A DNA stretch of 64,000 bases. It comes from Dama dama. Its lineage: Eukaryota; Chordata; Mammalia; Artiodactyla; Cervidae. The translations under genes and the position numbers were made by a program. Below are positions 1 to 10,439 of the stretch, one piece after another. The notes under the pieces were generated by a model. The model had not been told where the DNA came from. It saw only the letters and a program-made list of their open reading frames with translations, and ran no database searches. The stretch is from the NCBI RefSeq assembly GCF_033118175.1, contig NC_083695.1, positions 31,699,607-31,763,606 of the forward strand. The letters are read 5' to 3'. Each line of letters starts with the position of its first letter. Position 1 is the stretch's first letter.

Positions 1-719
1 ACAAGCAAGATTATTAAGATAGGCATTTTAAGTTTTAAATGACCAATTTAAAACTTAAAATCATTTTGAAAGAAAATGCAAACCTTACTTGTATGCCTCA
101 CATGAATGATAAGGATGTATCTCTTAAAGATTACCGTGAAGTTTCCTTTTTCTCATACTCAGTAACCCTATCTTAAATTTATTATTGTTGGCGAGGAATC
201 TTTACAATTTGCAAAAAACAAAACTGATTACTCTGTTAGTTTAAGGGGAAAAAAGGTAATCCAGCTCTGGCTGATTATTTTCTCATTAATAGGGCCAACA
301 CCTCTCCACCCAGTACAGCAGTATTTAAACTCCCAACCCCATATTAATGATATTTGATGTCAATCACTTCTCACAGTTGTTCAGTTCCACAGTTGCCTCT
401 TTCGGTTTTTCCGGTAACATTCTAAACCGCTATCTCTTCCACCTGCAGGTGTCCAATATATCATGTTCTCAAAGTATTACTTTTCTGCAGGAGTATTATC
501 CTGAACTTATCCTTTAAAATAAAAACAAATCCATTTTTATCATTTGTAGCTATTAAAGTAACCATAAATTCTGCTCTGAACTTTCAAAGGTGCTCAATGC
601 CTAGCTCCCCTTCTATAGTGAAGTAACAAACTATCTTCCTCTTACTGACCTCTATTGAGCTCAGAGTTTGTGTAAAATTTACTCAATACATTTCCCCATC
701 CTGACACTTATACTTGAAT
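1..719. other. AT-rich unassigned DNA
   Basis: No open frame, RNA gene or repeat family is recognised here. The composition is AT-rich without obvious tandem structure. It ends at the target duplication of the L1 that follows. Confidence 0.5.
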
Positions 720-732
720 TAAGCAATCTTTA

Positions 733-1813
733 TTTTTATGTGTTTTTTTATTTAAGTATAGTTGATTTACAATGTTGGGTTAGTTTCAATTGTATAGCAA
801 AGTGATTCAGCTATACATAAATATATTTTTTAAGATTCTTTCCCACTATAAGTTACTGAATATAGGTCCTTGATATTCATCTATTTTATATATTAGTGTG
901 TATCTGTTAATCCCAAACTCCTAATTTATCTCCCCCCACCACCTCACTATCTCCTTTGGTAACCATAAGTTTGTTATCTATGTCTATTTCTGCTTTATAA
1001 ATAAGTTCATCTGTATCATTTTTTTTAGATTCCACATACAAATGGTATCATGTGATACTTGTCTTTCCCTGTCCTACTTCACTTAATACAATAAACTCTA
1101 GGCCCATCCATGTTGCAGCAAATGGCATTATTTCATTCTTTTTTATGGCTGAGAAATATTCCACGATACATACACATCCCACATCTTCCTATCCATTCAT
1201 CTATCAGTGAACATTTAGGTTGCTTCCATGTCTTGGCTATTATAAATAGTGTTGCTATGAACACTGGGGTGCATGCATCTTTTTGAATTAACAGTTTTCT
1301 CCGGACATGCATTCAGGAGTGGGATTGCTGAATCATATGGTAGTTCTACTTTGTTATTTAAGGAAACTCCATGTTGTTCTCTCCAGTGGTTGTATCAATT
1401 TACATCCCCAATGATAGTGTAGGAGGGTTCCCTTTTCTCCACACCCTCTCCAGTATTTATTTGTAGATTTTTTTTTTTTTTTTTTTTTTTTTGGCCATGT
1501 CCTACAGTTTGCAGGATCTTAGTTCCCCGACCAGGGACTGACCTTGGACCCATAACAGTGAAAGAGCCGAGTCCTAATCACTGGACCACCAGGGAATTCG
1601 CTAAACTTTTTAATGATGGCCATTCTGACTGGTGTGAGGTGATACCTCATTGTAGTTTTGATTTGCATTTCTCTGATACTTAGTGATATCGAGCATTTTT
1701 TCATGTGCCTGTTAGCCATCTGTGCATCTTCTTTGGAGAAATGTCTATTTAAGTATGCTCATTTTTCAATTGGGTTGTTTTTGGGTTTTTTTTGATATGA
1801 AGCTGTATGAGCC
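733..1813 (-). mobile_element. 5'-truncated L1, 3' end and ORF2 C-terminus
   Basis: The left end carries the T-rich start and the ruminant L1 3' UTR motif around 750-830 (GTTGATTTACAATGTTG). The minus strand then encodes the L1 ORF2 C-terminus, with motifs such as KTTMRYHLTPVRMA near 1620-1670. The insertion is flanked by a 13-bp direct repeat, taagcaatNttta, at 720-732 and 1814-1826 with one mismatch, so both ends are defined. A CHR SINE at 1468-1599 interrupts it. Only the C-terminal part of ORF2 is present, so it is a dead 5'-truncated copy. Confidence 0.88.
1468..1599 (-). mobile_element. CHR-type tRNA-derived SINE
   Basis: A 25-base poly-T (the SINE tail on the opposite strand) is followed by the reverse complement of the CHR SINE body. 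The body ends in the conserved head complement CCACCAGGGAATTC. It sits inside the L1 at 733-1813 and is therefore younger than it. Confidence 0.85.
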
Positions 1814-2067
1814 TAAGCAATTTTTACATATTGGGCAGTCTGCTAATAATTGTGTAGCTTAAACAAAGTTTTCTAGTTTATTGCTATATATTCAACATAG
1901 AATTTAAAACCCGCTAAAATCCAGACAAACTGAATAAAGAACAATCTAATTAATTCCTCCAACGTCTATATATTTTAAACTCTCTGGGCTAAACATTCTC
2001 AAGTTGGGAAAATAAATTCTTTTTAGACATTATTTTATGTTATTGTCACTGTTAACAATCACATTCA

Positions 2068-2254
2068 GGGACTCCCTGGTGGTTCAGCAGCCTAGACTCT
2101 GTGATCCCGATGCAGGGGGCCTGGGTTTGGTCCCTGATCAGGGAACTGGTTTCCACATGCTGCAACTAAAACTCCATGTGCCACAACTAAAAAAGGTCTC
2201 ATATGCCACAGCTGAGACCTGGCACAGCCAAATAAATAATTTAAAAACAACACA
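2068..2254 (+). mobile_element. CHR-like tRNA-derived SINE with long tail
   Basis: The head GGGACTCCCTGGTGGTTCAG and a B-box-like GGTTTGGTCCC identify a tRNA-derived SINE. The body continues into repeated 'ccaca(g)ct(g)a' units and a CACAGCCAAATAAATAA tail. Imperfect 13-bp direct repeats at 2055-2067 and 2255-2267 (11 of 13 match) flank it. The chance reading frame of 77 codons across it is not a gene. Confidence 0.75.
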
Positions 2255-2267
2255 ACCATCACATTTA

Positions 2268-2460
2268 TGAGAACCTGCTAAATCCCAGGCACTTGGCATA
2301 TATTAATTAATCCTCAAAAAATCCCTATGAGATATTACTATTTTCATTTGCAAATAAACTCAAATTCTGAGAGATTAAGTAACTTGCTCAACATCAAGAA
2401 GCGATGGAGTTGAGTTTTAGAAGAGAGACCTGCCTGCCTAAACTAAAGCCTGTGCCACCA
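2268..2460 (-). mobile_element. MIR SINE, reverse orientation
   Basis: This matches the reverse MIR pattern: 'cccaggcactt', 'taatcctca', 'ccctatgagat', then 'gagagattaagtaacttgctca' and 'agcctgtgcca'. It is strongly diverged, as expected for this mammal-wide family. Confidence 0.75.
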
Positions 2461-3905
2461 GTGTTAGCAAATAAAGTTCAAATGTCCACTGAATTGAGCT
2501 ACTAACATATTCTAAATGAAAACAAGAAAGTGGAGTAAACAATACGTTGCATCAATTATATTTTCTCTTAAAATATAATGAGTCATCAGAATAATCCATA
2601 AAGATACAAAACATTAATGTTAACTATAGTTTTAAAGTTAACAGTAACAGCAATTAGTGACAATCATTATTTATTTTTTAAACAATGCTCAAAATTAAGT
2701 AGTTTCTACACATACTTTTGAACATGAAATAATTAAAGAATCAAGTATGTACTCATATTTACTACATATACTTAAATATTTAAAACATTTATTTACTATT
2801 TATAAACTGCAGTTTATATAATCAAGTTCACACACAACAAAAAATACTTACCAATAATCAATTTTAACAAATTGGCCAAATATACAATATATTTAAAGCT
2901 GGAAAATCTGAGTACTCCAGAGCATGGGTACTTATACATGTGATAACAGTACAAATAGGTGCACTCAAAGAGTTCAAATTTCAAGCTCTATAAATTAATA
3001 GTAGACACTTTAAAAAGGAAAAATCAACATGCAAACTGTAAAAAGTAATTTATATTGGGAAAGGAAAGCAGTTAATTTTTAAGAATACATGTAAAATTAT
3101 TTTAGTGGACATCTGCTATTACTACCTGTCCGGCAATCTTTCTCCCTTCTCCAGGAAATGACACTTCAATTTTCCTTTGGGAACTATAGGTCACCTACCC
3201 TTAATTCATGTCCTTTTAAACTGTATCTCCCTCCATCCTAATCCACAGTGGGAAGAAGATCCAATTCTGAACACCCAAGGCATTCCATCTGTCTGGTCAC
3301 AGAGATTGTCTCTAGGATGGGCAATGACCCAAGTAGGGCCACAGAGTAGTTTGCTATTATAACAGAATTCTATTATAATAGAATCAGAAAAAGGGAAGTC
3401 TTCCCTCTTCTGGAGTTTCTGAGGTTATAGGATGTAAGCCCAGTACTCTCAATGCCATCTTTCCCAGGGAGTCTGACCCCAAACTCAACTTTTCCACACT
3501 GATGCCCAACCCAAAGCAAGAGGAAGTAGTGGTTACATGTTGGCATGGGAAAAGATAAATTAGCATTTCAAGTTTCAGTGTCGTATTTCTTATAATGTTT
3601 CTATTTTTCAAAAATAAACACATATTACTTTTATAATAAGAAATATAAAATATTTAAAAATACTACCTCTGTGTTTTCTTCTCAACTATTCTAAGTCAGC
3701 AATATTTAATGTCTTAAAAAGCATCTGTAATTTTCTCAGAATTTACTTAAGTGAGTAAAAATCTACTTAAAAAGAATCAACTTTTTCCCTTAGCATAAAA
3801 TCAAGCTATTTTCCTTTCTGGTGGGTGGCGGGGGGGGAGTTGTGAATAAACTTTTTTAAAAGTTAGTTCTCTTTTAAAGGAAATAGTAAAAAAAATTATA
3901 CTCAA
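2461..3905. other. AT-rich unassigned DNA with one old repeat fragment
   Basis: 2461-3110 holds only AT-rich sequence. 3120-3345 resembles an ancient interspersed repeat, with a 'gatgggcaatgacccaag' stretch typical of an old mammalian family I cannot name. A short poly-G run is at 3829-3837. A minus-strand frame at 3384-3623 (79 codons) shows no recognisable domain, and I do not call it a gene. Confidence 0.4.
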
Positions 3906-4022
3906 GGGACTTCCCTGGCAGTCCAGTGGTTAAGACTCCATGCTTCCAATGTAAGGGGCGCGGGTTCCATCCCTGGCTGGGGACCTAAGATCCCACATGC
4001 CGCACAATGTGGCCAAACAAAA
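3906..4022 (+). mobile_element. CHR-type SINE
   Basis: The sequence begins GGGACTTCCCTGGCAGTCCAG and contains 'cgggttccatccctgg' (the B-box region). It ends in 'atgtggccaaacaaaa', the usual short CHR body with an A-rich tail. Confidence 0.85.
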
Positions 4023-4468
4023 CCCTCTACTCCATGTGGAAAAAAATTGGTAAACATTTAGCAAGTGTTGCAGTCATTGTAAAAATTGGTCAAGAGGGAA
4101 AAAGTGGCCAAATTAGGTGTAATAACTTTGTCAATTACTCAGTTCTATATTTCTGAATAATATAAAATCTGAAGGATCAATTAAGTCTTTCAGTTATTAT
4201 TTTACATAATACTGCATTATAGGATAAATTACATACCATTGTTAAACACAGGAAAGTCAGTCTCAACAGTCACCTCTTGGGAATGCAAAGTCTATGCAAC
4301 ATAGTAAATGTTCTCTAGATTATACACGAAGATAGCAATACACTCTTCTGTTCTCTTGCTCATATTAATTTCTGTCATTTTCCTTTTCTCCCCAGGTACC
4401 CAACCAGCCCCTGGATCTTTACTTTTTGTTAGCATTTCTTGTGTCTTATCACCTTCAATAAGGTCACT

Positions 4469-4684
4469 GAGGTCTTCCTATGTGGTTCAGCGGTAAAGAA
4501 TCCGCCAGCAATGCAGGAGACACAGGTTAGATACCTGGGTCTGGAAGATCCCCTGGAGAAGGAAATGGCAACTCCCTCCAGTAATCTTGCCTGGAAAATC
4601 CTATGGACATAACAGCCTGGTGAGCTACAGTCCCTGGGGTCTCCAAGAGTCCCACATAACTGAGCTACTAAAAGGACACAGAGC
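4469..4684 (+). mobile_element. Bov-tA SINE (diverged)
   Basis: A tRNA-Glu-like head ('ggttcagcggtaaagaatccgcc') is followed by the Bov-A unit ('cccctggagaaggaaatggcaa ... cctggtgagctacagtcc'). The match to younger copies in this window is reduced by many substitutions, so this is an older insertion. Confidence 0.85.
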
Positions 4685-5459
4685 AGCCAGAAGCCAGAGC
4701 CACGTTCTCACAAACAAGTGAGTGAGTTCTAAAAAGTTTTTAGGATGAGACAATATTTAAGAAGCTCAATACCTTAGGCAACGCCAAGAAGATAATGGGA
4801 CGGTCAACCTGGCCAACACCTAAGTCTCAAGATGCTGACATTTTATTAATTTGTCATATCGTTCAATGAAACCTAAACTCTCCAACAGCTATCAACCCCA
4901 AGCTGTTTCACTCCTTTCTCCTGCTAGATAGATTACGTGCACCTGTGACTCAAAGGAATATTTTACCTAAATAAAATAAAGGTAAACAAAGGTATACCCA
5001 AGAAACTGCCCCCAAATTCAGACACATCTACTTATAAAACAGAAAGTAAATATGTCTTTCCAAGTACCACAAAGAGAATAAATTATTTTACTCTAGTCCT
5101 AACTATAAAATGGTTATTCTACATATTCTTGCAAATATCCACAATACTTTTTTTTTTTTTAGGCATCTGTAAGAGAAGATAAAGAAACCGTAATACTACA
5201 CAGGTAGGAACTTAAAAAATAGTTCGGTTTAAACTCTTCTTCCAACATTTTTACACGGAGTCAATAACGCCCGGCTCATTCTCAAAACACCGTATTGTGG
5301 GCTAGGATAGGATAGTGAGAAGGAAACTTGAGAGAGAATGGGTAAGACACTGGGAAAATAAAAACTGAACGGTCCAGGAAACCTGTACTTTGTTTTGTCT
5401 CTTCAGGTCCCCCATTTATATTTCCACCTTTTTCATTTCAGTGATTAAAACTTCCCCTC
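4685..5459. other. Unassigned sequence left of the CpG island
   Basis: No gene or repeat is recognised. A 12-base poly-T lies near 5149-5160. If the CpG island at 5.5-6.2 kb drives a minus-strand gene, this stretch and everything left of it would be the first intron. I could not find a convincing second exon. Confidence 0.35.
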
Positions 5460-5519
5460 ATCAGAGACCTAACTATAAACTTCCCACCCACTTCCAACCA
5501 CATCCCCAGATGCCAAGGA

Positions 5520-6235
5520 TGGTCCCTGGTCGCCTGTGAGAAGAGGGACGTCGGCGCTCAAGTGAACCCTGCAGCTGGGAACTCGGAAGTAGAAGTTCTC
5601 CCGGGACAGGCAGAAGGGACTGGGTGAAGTGAAGAAAAGCTGAGGAAGCGAAGCAGGCAGGACTAAGGGCTGGTCTCAAGCCCCAGTCTGGACACATCAG
5701 GGGGAGACAGCTGTCCCGCTCGACCAGAGAAGTCGCCTGACCCCAGAGCAGACAATCGGCTGGCCCCAAAGGTCTGGTGTCTAAAGCTGTTTCGCATCCC
5801 CCTTCCTTTCGTCCTCCCTGAAAGGCTCTGTCCTCAAACCTTCACAGTCCCAGGACTCACCCGTCCACGCCTGAGCTGCAGTTGCTTCTCCGTCAAAGCC
5901 GCCCACCTCTGAAAACCATAGAGACGAAGAAACAGCCAAGACAAGCCTCCACTTCCACCACCCACTCTCACGTGACTCGCCTAGCCGCTGGGCCTTTCGG
6001 GATCGTGGTGAAATACGTGTGGGAGGAGCACGGAGGAAAAGGGGTGGGGAGAGGCCCGGAAGCAACCCGCCCCGCCCGGACTCCGCCCCGGCCCCGGGCC
6101 CCGCCCTAGCCTCGGCTCCGCCCCCCTCAGTATTTAGGAGCGAAGGTAGGCGGTCCCTGAGACGCTCTCTAGTTTTTTATCTGCGCCTTCTACCTCTATC
6201 GCCTGCGCTCCCCGACACACAAGGAGTATAGGAAT
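5520..6235. promoter_or_regulatory. CpG island / promoter-like region
   Basis: This is the only GC-rich, CpG-rich block in an otherwise CpG-poor window, densest at 5880-6230. It contains five CCGCCC GC boxes (6067, 6072, 6083, 6101, 6118). It also holds a TCACGTGAC E-box at 5968-5976 and a CCGGAAG ETS/GABP-type site at 6056-6062. No clear TATA box is placed for the minus strand; 'tatttagg' at 6131-6138 could serve the plus strand. Such islands normally mark the 5' end of a broadly expressed gene. I do not recognise which gene. The minus strand is favoured because of a strong splice donor at 5855-5860, and divergent transcription is possible. Confidence 0.7.
5861..6010 (-). other. Putative first exon (5' UTR) of an unidentified gene
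   Basis: On the minus strand the GC-rich sequence runs into ...GGACGG followed by GTGAGT (complement of 5855-5860), a near-consensus splice donor. This would give a first exon ending at 5861. Its start is a guess placed next to the E-box and GC boxes. The only ATG noticed (near 5920) opens a frame of a few codons, so the exon would be untranslated. A longer minus-strand frame at 5781-6065 runs through the donor and is probably not used. A plus-strand exon starting near 6140-6230 is an alternative, but no equally good donor is seen there. Confidence 0.35.
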
Positions 6236-6239
6236 CTAT

Positions 6240-7359
6240 TAAAAAAGAGATATATTGTGCCAGTTCCCGCCTTGTTGGTACCCTTTTTCGTGTTGGCTAA
6301 GCAAAAAGGAGTCAGTGAAAAGAGAATTGGACCACAGTGAGTTGGAAATTGTTATTTTCGAGCTGCTTTTAGATTTAGGTGTCTGATAAAATTTGCCTAT
6401 TTCCTGATTTTGAAGTTTTTTTCAACTTTCCTCACCGGTTCCTTTACTCTTAGATTTTTTTTTTTTACGTGTTCTCTTTGCAAACTAATGTTATTGAAGA
6501 GTTTCGTCACTAATCTACTAGTAGCATGATGTTCCTATCAGAACTGAGGATGGAGAGGGGTCCCCTCTTCTGCTGTGGAAACAGAATGACAGTATTTTGA
6601 TTATGATGCGAGAGAAGTTTTAAAGAAAAGTTTCTTCAAAAATTTCCTTAAAGCTGTAGAAAAAGCTACAAATAGAACTATTAATGTCATTGGACTCGGT
6701 GAAGTAGGTAGAACAACTATTTTCTGCATTTCTTCTCAGAGGACTGTCCCTGCGCGCTACCCTAAGAACGACAAATTATTGTGTTCACAGCACTGTGCTC
6801 GCACTTTACAGGCAACCCACTGTTTGTTTACAACCATCCTGCTGATGAAAACTTTTTATTCAATAGCAGGCTAAGACCCCGAGGTAATGAGCAAATGCTA
6901 GAGCTGGCACAGACCTAATCTAAAGATCACCAAGGACGTCTTAAGCAGTTTTCTTCAATCTGCTGTCCTCTGGATCTGCTTGCCACAGGAGTTAGGAATT
7001 TTGGCTGATTTGCTGCTTAGCTATCAAAAGGTGCCTTTTCTGTATTTCTTTCTATTTAGAGCCTATTATCTGTTAAATGAAAAATCTAATAAAGACATCC
7101 TTCCCTGTTTACTAGTAGGCACTTAGCATGGTATCCTTCTCAGGCAGCCCATCCATTCAGGCTGAAGATGGACATTTCAAGTTGTGTCATAGGTTACTAT
7201 CAAAAAACACTTTGGGGGCTCATGGAATCTTAACTGGTAGCTCGGTCAAGTGTTTCTCAGAATAAGAAGAAAGTTTTTTACATAAATGTTGGACAAAGAT
7301 AAATGTTGGACAAAGATCAGTTATTAAGAATTGGTAAAATTCAATCCTGATTTTAGTCA
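6240..7359. other. Unassigned DNA right of the CpG island
   Basis: No coding region is recognised. 6835-6935 weakly resembles a very old MIR fragment. There is an exact near-tandem 'gataaatgttggacaaagat' motif near 7280-7318. The short frames on both strands have no recognisable similarity. Confidence 0.35.
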
Positions 7360-7370
7360 AAATTTGTCTA

Positions 7371-7500
7371 GGGACTTCCTTGGCTGTCCAGTGGTTAAAA
7401 CTCCCAGTTTCCAGTCTTCCTGCGGGATCGAGGGTCAATCCCTAGTAGGGGAACTAGGATTCCACGTGCCATGTGGCCCAGCCAGGAAAAAAAAAAGTCT
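7371..7500 (+). mobile_element. CHR-type SINE with target duplication
   Basis: The sequence begins GGGACTTCCTTGGCTGTCCAG and ends in a 10-base A run. The exact 11-bp direct repeat aaatttgtcta lies at 7360-7370 and 7501-7511, which defines both ends. Confidence 0.92.
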
Positions 7501-7861
7501 AAATTTGTCTATATAAAACTAAATGACCTGTTCAGCTAATTATTAAGTGTCATGTAAAAACATAAGTCACTGATCTTATACTTTTTAGTTTCAGGACCCC
7601 TTTACACTCTTAAAAATTATTGAGAACTCCAACAACTTTTATGTGTTACAGCTATAAATACTTGTCATGTTTTAGAAATTAAAACTTGAAAATTTTAATT
7701 TTTTAGTCATTGAAAAGAGCACATTGTATGTTGGCATAAATAGATATTTTAAAATAACTATTTTTAGTGCATCATGGTTTTACATTTTTGTCAGTTTTTT
7801 AATGTGTGGTTTGTAGAAATAAGATGATTCTCATATCTTTTCTTCTTTAATCTGTTTCCAT

Positions 7862-8081
7862 GTGTGTGTCTGTACACACTTAGCCAATCAGTTGTGTCTG
7901 ACTCTTTGCAACCCCATGGGCTGTAGCCTGCCAAACTCCTCTGTCCATGGGGATTCTCCAGACAAGAATCCTGGAGTGGGTTGCCATGCCCTCTTCCGGG
8001 GGATCTTCCCGACCCAGGGATCAAACCCGGGTCTCCCGCATTGTAGGCAGATTCTTTACCACCTGAGCTACCAGTGAAGCC
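7862..8081 (-). mobile_element. Bov-tA SINE with target duplication
   Basis: This is a full reverse-oriented Bov-tA, ending in the complement of the tRNA-like head ('ttctttaccacctgagctaccagtgaagc'). The exact 14-bp repeat taatctgtttccat lies at 7848-7861 and 8082-8095. The left end has a short GT-rich tail. Confidence 0.95.
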
Positions 8082-8095
8082 TAATCTGTTTCCAT

Positions 8096-8794
8096 ATCAG
8101 TCATCAAATAGCCACTGGAAAGCTCCACTGTACACCTGAGAATGAAAGTGATAAAGCCAAATACAGCTTATTGTTATTAGGAAAAAAACTCTTGCCCTCA
8201 CAGATCACCAGAAAGGGCTCAGGGAACCCCCGGGAGTCCATGAACCATACTTTGAGAAGTCTGTTTTAAGCCATAAAAATGTCAGCTACTTTAAAAAACA
8301 AACAACAACAACAAAAACCTATCAAGCAGAACATTTAGTGGAAAGAGGGACAATACAGAAGAGACAATACAGACAATACAATACAATACAATACAAACTA
8401 GACCAGCCTTATGAATGTAAGTACTCTTTCTCCATTTTCAGGAGCATAGATTAAGTTATTGAAATTCAGGGTCATAACCGAACACAACTGTATTCTGCAT
8501 TAGAAACTGGTACACCAATCCAATATTGTCTTTCTTCCTGCCTGCTATCCAAGGTGGTTCCTATCACATGATATATAATACCACTAAAGTAGGTTTATAG
8601 TCCCTGCACAAATTAATATTAAGACTCAAAGTTTGAAGTTAAACTTCTTTTTGTAAATATATATTGAATGTCTACAACATGCAAGGTTCATAATAGGTGC
8701 TGGGCTTATAAAATTTTACAAGCACAGTTCCTGCCCTTGGGCAACTTATATATATATAATAAGACTTAAACCCTGATATAAATTTATTTTTGCC
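8096..8794. other. Unassigned DNA with small simple repeats
   Basis: There is an A/C-rich stretch at 8296-8319 and a short (AATAC)n tract around 8352-8396. The rest of the block is not assigned to any family. Confidence 0.4.
8352..8396. repeat. (AATAC)n microsatellite
   Basis: Repeated 'aatac' units, some interrupted by 'agac', form a short pentanucleotide tract. Confidence 0.75.
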
Positions 8795-8796
8795 AC

Positions 8797-8945
8797 ATTC
8801 AGTGGTTCCCAAATGAGTTTGATGATCAACTGTCTCAGAATTATCTGGGGAAATTTTAAAAATACATATTCCTGGCTTAAGAAATATGATGTTAAAGTGA
8901 ATCAGGATGGTGCTCAAGAATTTGGATTTTTTTAAAGTGACCCAA
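8797..8945 (+). mobile_element. MER5A-type hAT non-autonomous element
   Basis: The pattern 'cagtggttcccaaa ... atctggggaaattttaaaaatacatattcctgg ... tcaggatggtgctcaagaatttggatttttttaaa' matches the MER5A (Charlie/hAT) group. It is a diverged, non-coding copy. Confidence 0.6.
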
Positions 8946-9018
8946 GTGTTTCCATATAATCATGGGTCTGGAAATGAATACAAAGTACTTGCAGCAAAAA
9001 ATGGACTTGGTCTTTGTC

Positions 9019-9234
9019 CCTGGTACTGTGCTCAGTCTTGTTCGACTCTTTTGCAACCCTCTGGACTGTAGTCTGCCAGGCTTCTCTGTCCACAGGATTT
9101 TCCGGGCAAGAATACTGGAGTGGGTTGCCAGGCCCTCCTCCAGGGGATCTTCCCTATCCAAGGATGGAACCCGTGTCTCTTATGTCTCCTGCCTTGGCAG
9201 GTGGATTCTTTACCACTGAGCCACCTGGAAAGCC
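9019..9234 (-). mobile_element. Bov-tA SINE (tA2-like)
   Basis: The reverse-oriented Bov-A unit starts at 'gtgctcagtcttgttcgactc'. The tRNA-like head complement ends in 'tttaccactgagccacctggaaagcc'. The insert 'gtgtctcttatgtctcctg' is characteristic of the tA2 subtype. No clear target duplication was found. Confidence 0.9.
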
Positions 9235-9236
9235 TG

Positions 9237-10439
9237 TCGCTAGTAGTGTGACACATAAAATATGATCTATTTCATCTTCAATATTTCAAAAGTGTATTAT
9301 CATTTGAAGACCTTGTTATCAAGAGACAGAGTAAATATTTTTCATTCAGTTAAAATAGAAATTGACATACTTTTCAAACATTGTATAGTTCGTCTGCCTT
9401 TATCACATAAAAATAATAATGTGAGATGTTACCATAGCAGTTTGCATCACATGACACCACTGTAAGAAGCAAAACATCTTTTGCAACAAGAATCTGATGA
9501 CAAAGTGTTGTTTTATAGAGCTTTGATTAAATTCCTTTAAAATGAATTCAATGAAATGCCCCCTGTTCCATTATGCTTATCTTTAGGATTCCACAGATTA
9601 GCTTATAGTATTTAAAAACTTATACAGTTTTTCTTCATAGTTTCTTTTGAGGATATGTTATGTTTGAGGAGCTATTGAGAGACTTATGATCCATAGTTTC
9701 TGTTGCAGTCAGTGTTCTTTGCCAATATTGTAGCTAGAATTATATTCGAGTAAATAAGACAAAGTTTTAAAAACAAGCTTAATATTTCCTTCTTTCTTAC
9801 CACAAAGAGGGAAAAAAGAAATAGCTAACTCGGCCATAAATATGATTAATAAAAGTTGATATATATATATTTCTGTTAATCTTATGATTGATAATAACTT
9901 CAAAATTAAAGACTCCCTGCACAGATCTTGATTTCTAAATATTTTCCCCCATGAAGAGGAATCAAATCTTCTTGAACAAATGGCTGATTTCAGGGCTAGC
10001 ACAGGAAGATACAAGATGATCTGGAACATCCTGTTGTGTCAGAAATAAGTGCTCAAAAAATAAATGGGGACATGTCAATAGCAGCCTGCTTGAAGGGCCT
10101 CTCATTGGGCAAATGTGGGATAACTAGAGTATCAAAATAAGAACAGTAATGAATTATGATCCATTGAATAAAATAAGAATTTATTTGTGTGTTCTAATGA
10201 GAGTGGGGGGGGGGGGAGGAAAAGCTGTTCTCTATAGAGCTTGCCCACTGATAGATGTAGAGAGAGTGGTGCAGTTGGAAAAATCACCATTTTGCAACTA
10301 TCATAGAAAAGATTGGTTTGGAAAACATCATCAATGGATTCTAAACCTAGGGGAAAAGTTTGATGAGAAGCAGTATTTTTTTTCAAATCTTCAAAGTATC
10401 TCTTCATGGTTTGTCAATTTTTTTAGAAGTATAATAGAG
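9237..10439. other. Unassigned DNA with a poly-G run
   Basis: No repeat family is recognised. A 13-base G run is at 10204-10216. Overlapping frames on both strands at about 10132-10460 have no recognisable domains. The right end abuts the LTR that follows. Confidence 0.35.

Noticed and set aside
5781..6065. 94-codon minus-strand frame in the CpG island as a coding gene
   Set aside because: It crosses a strong splice donor, and its composition is explained by GC-rich promoter sequence; no protein family is recognised.
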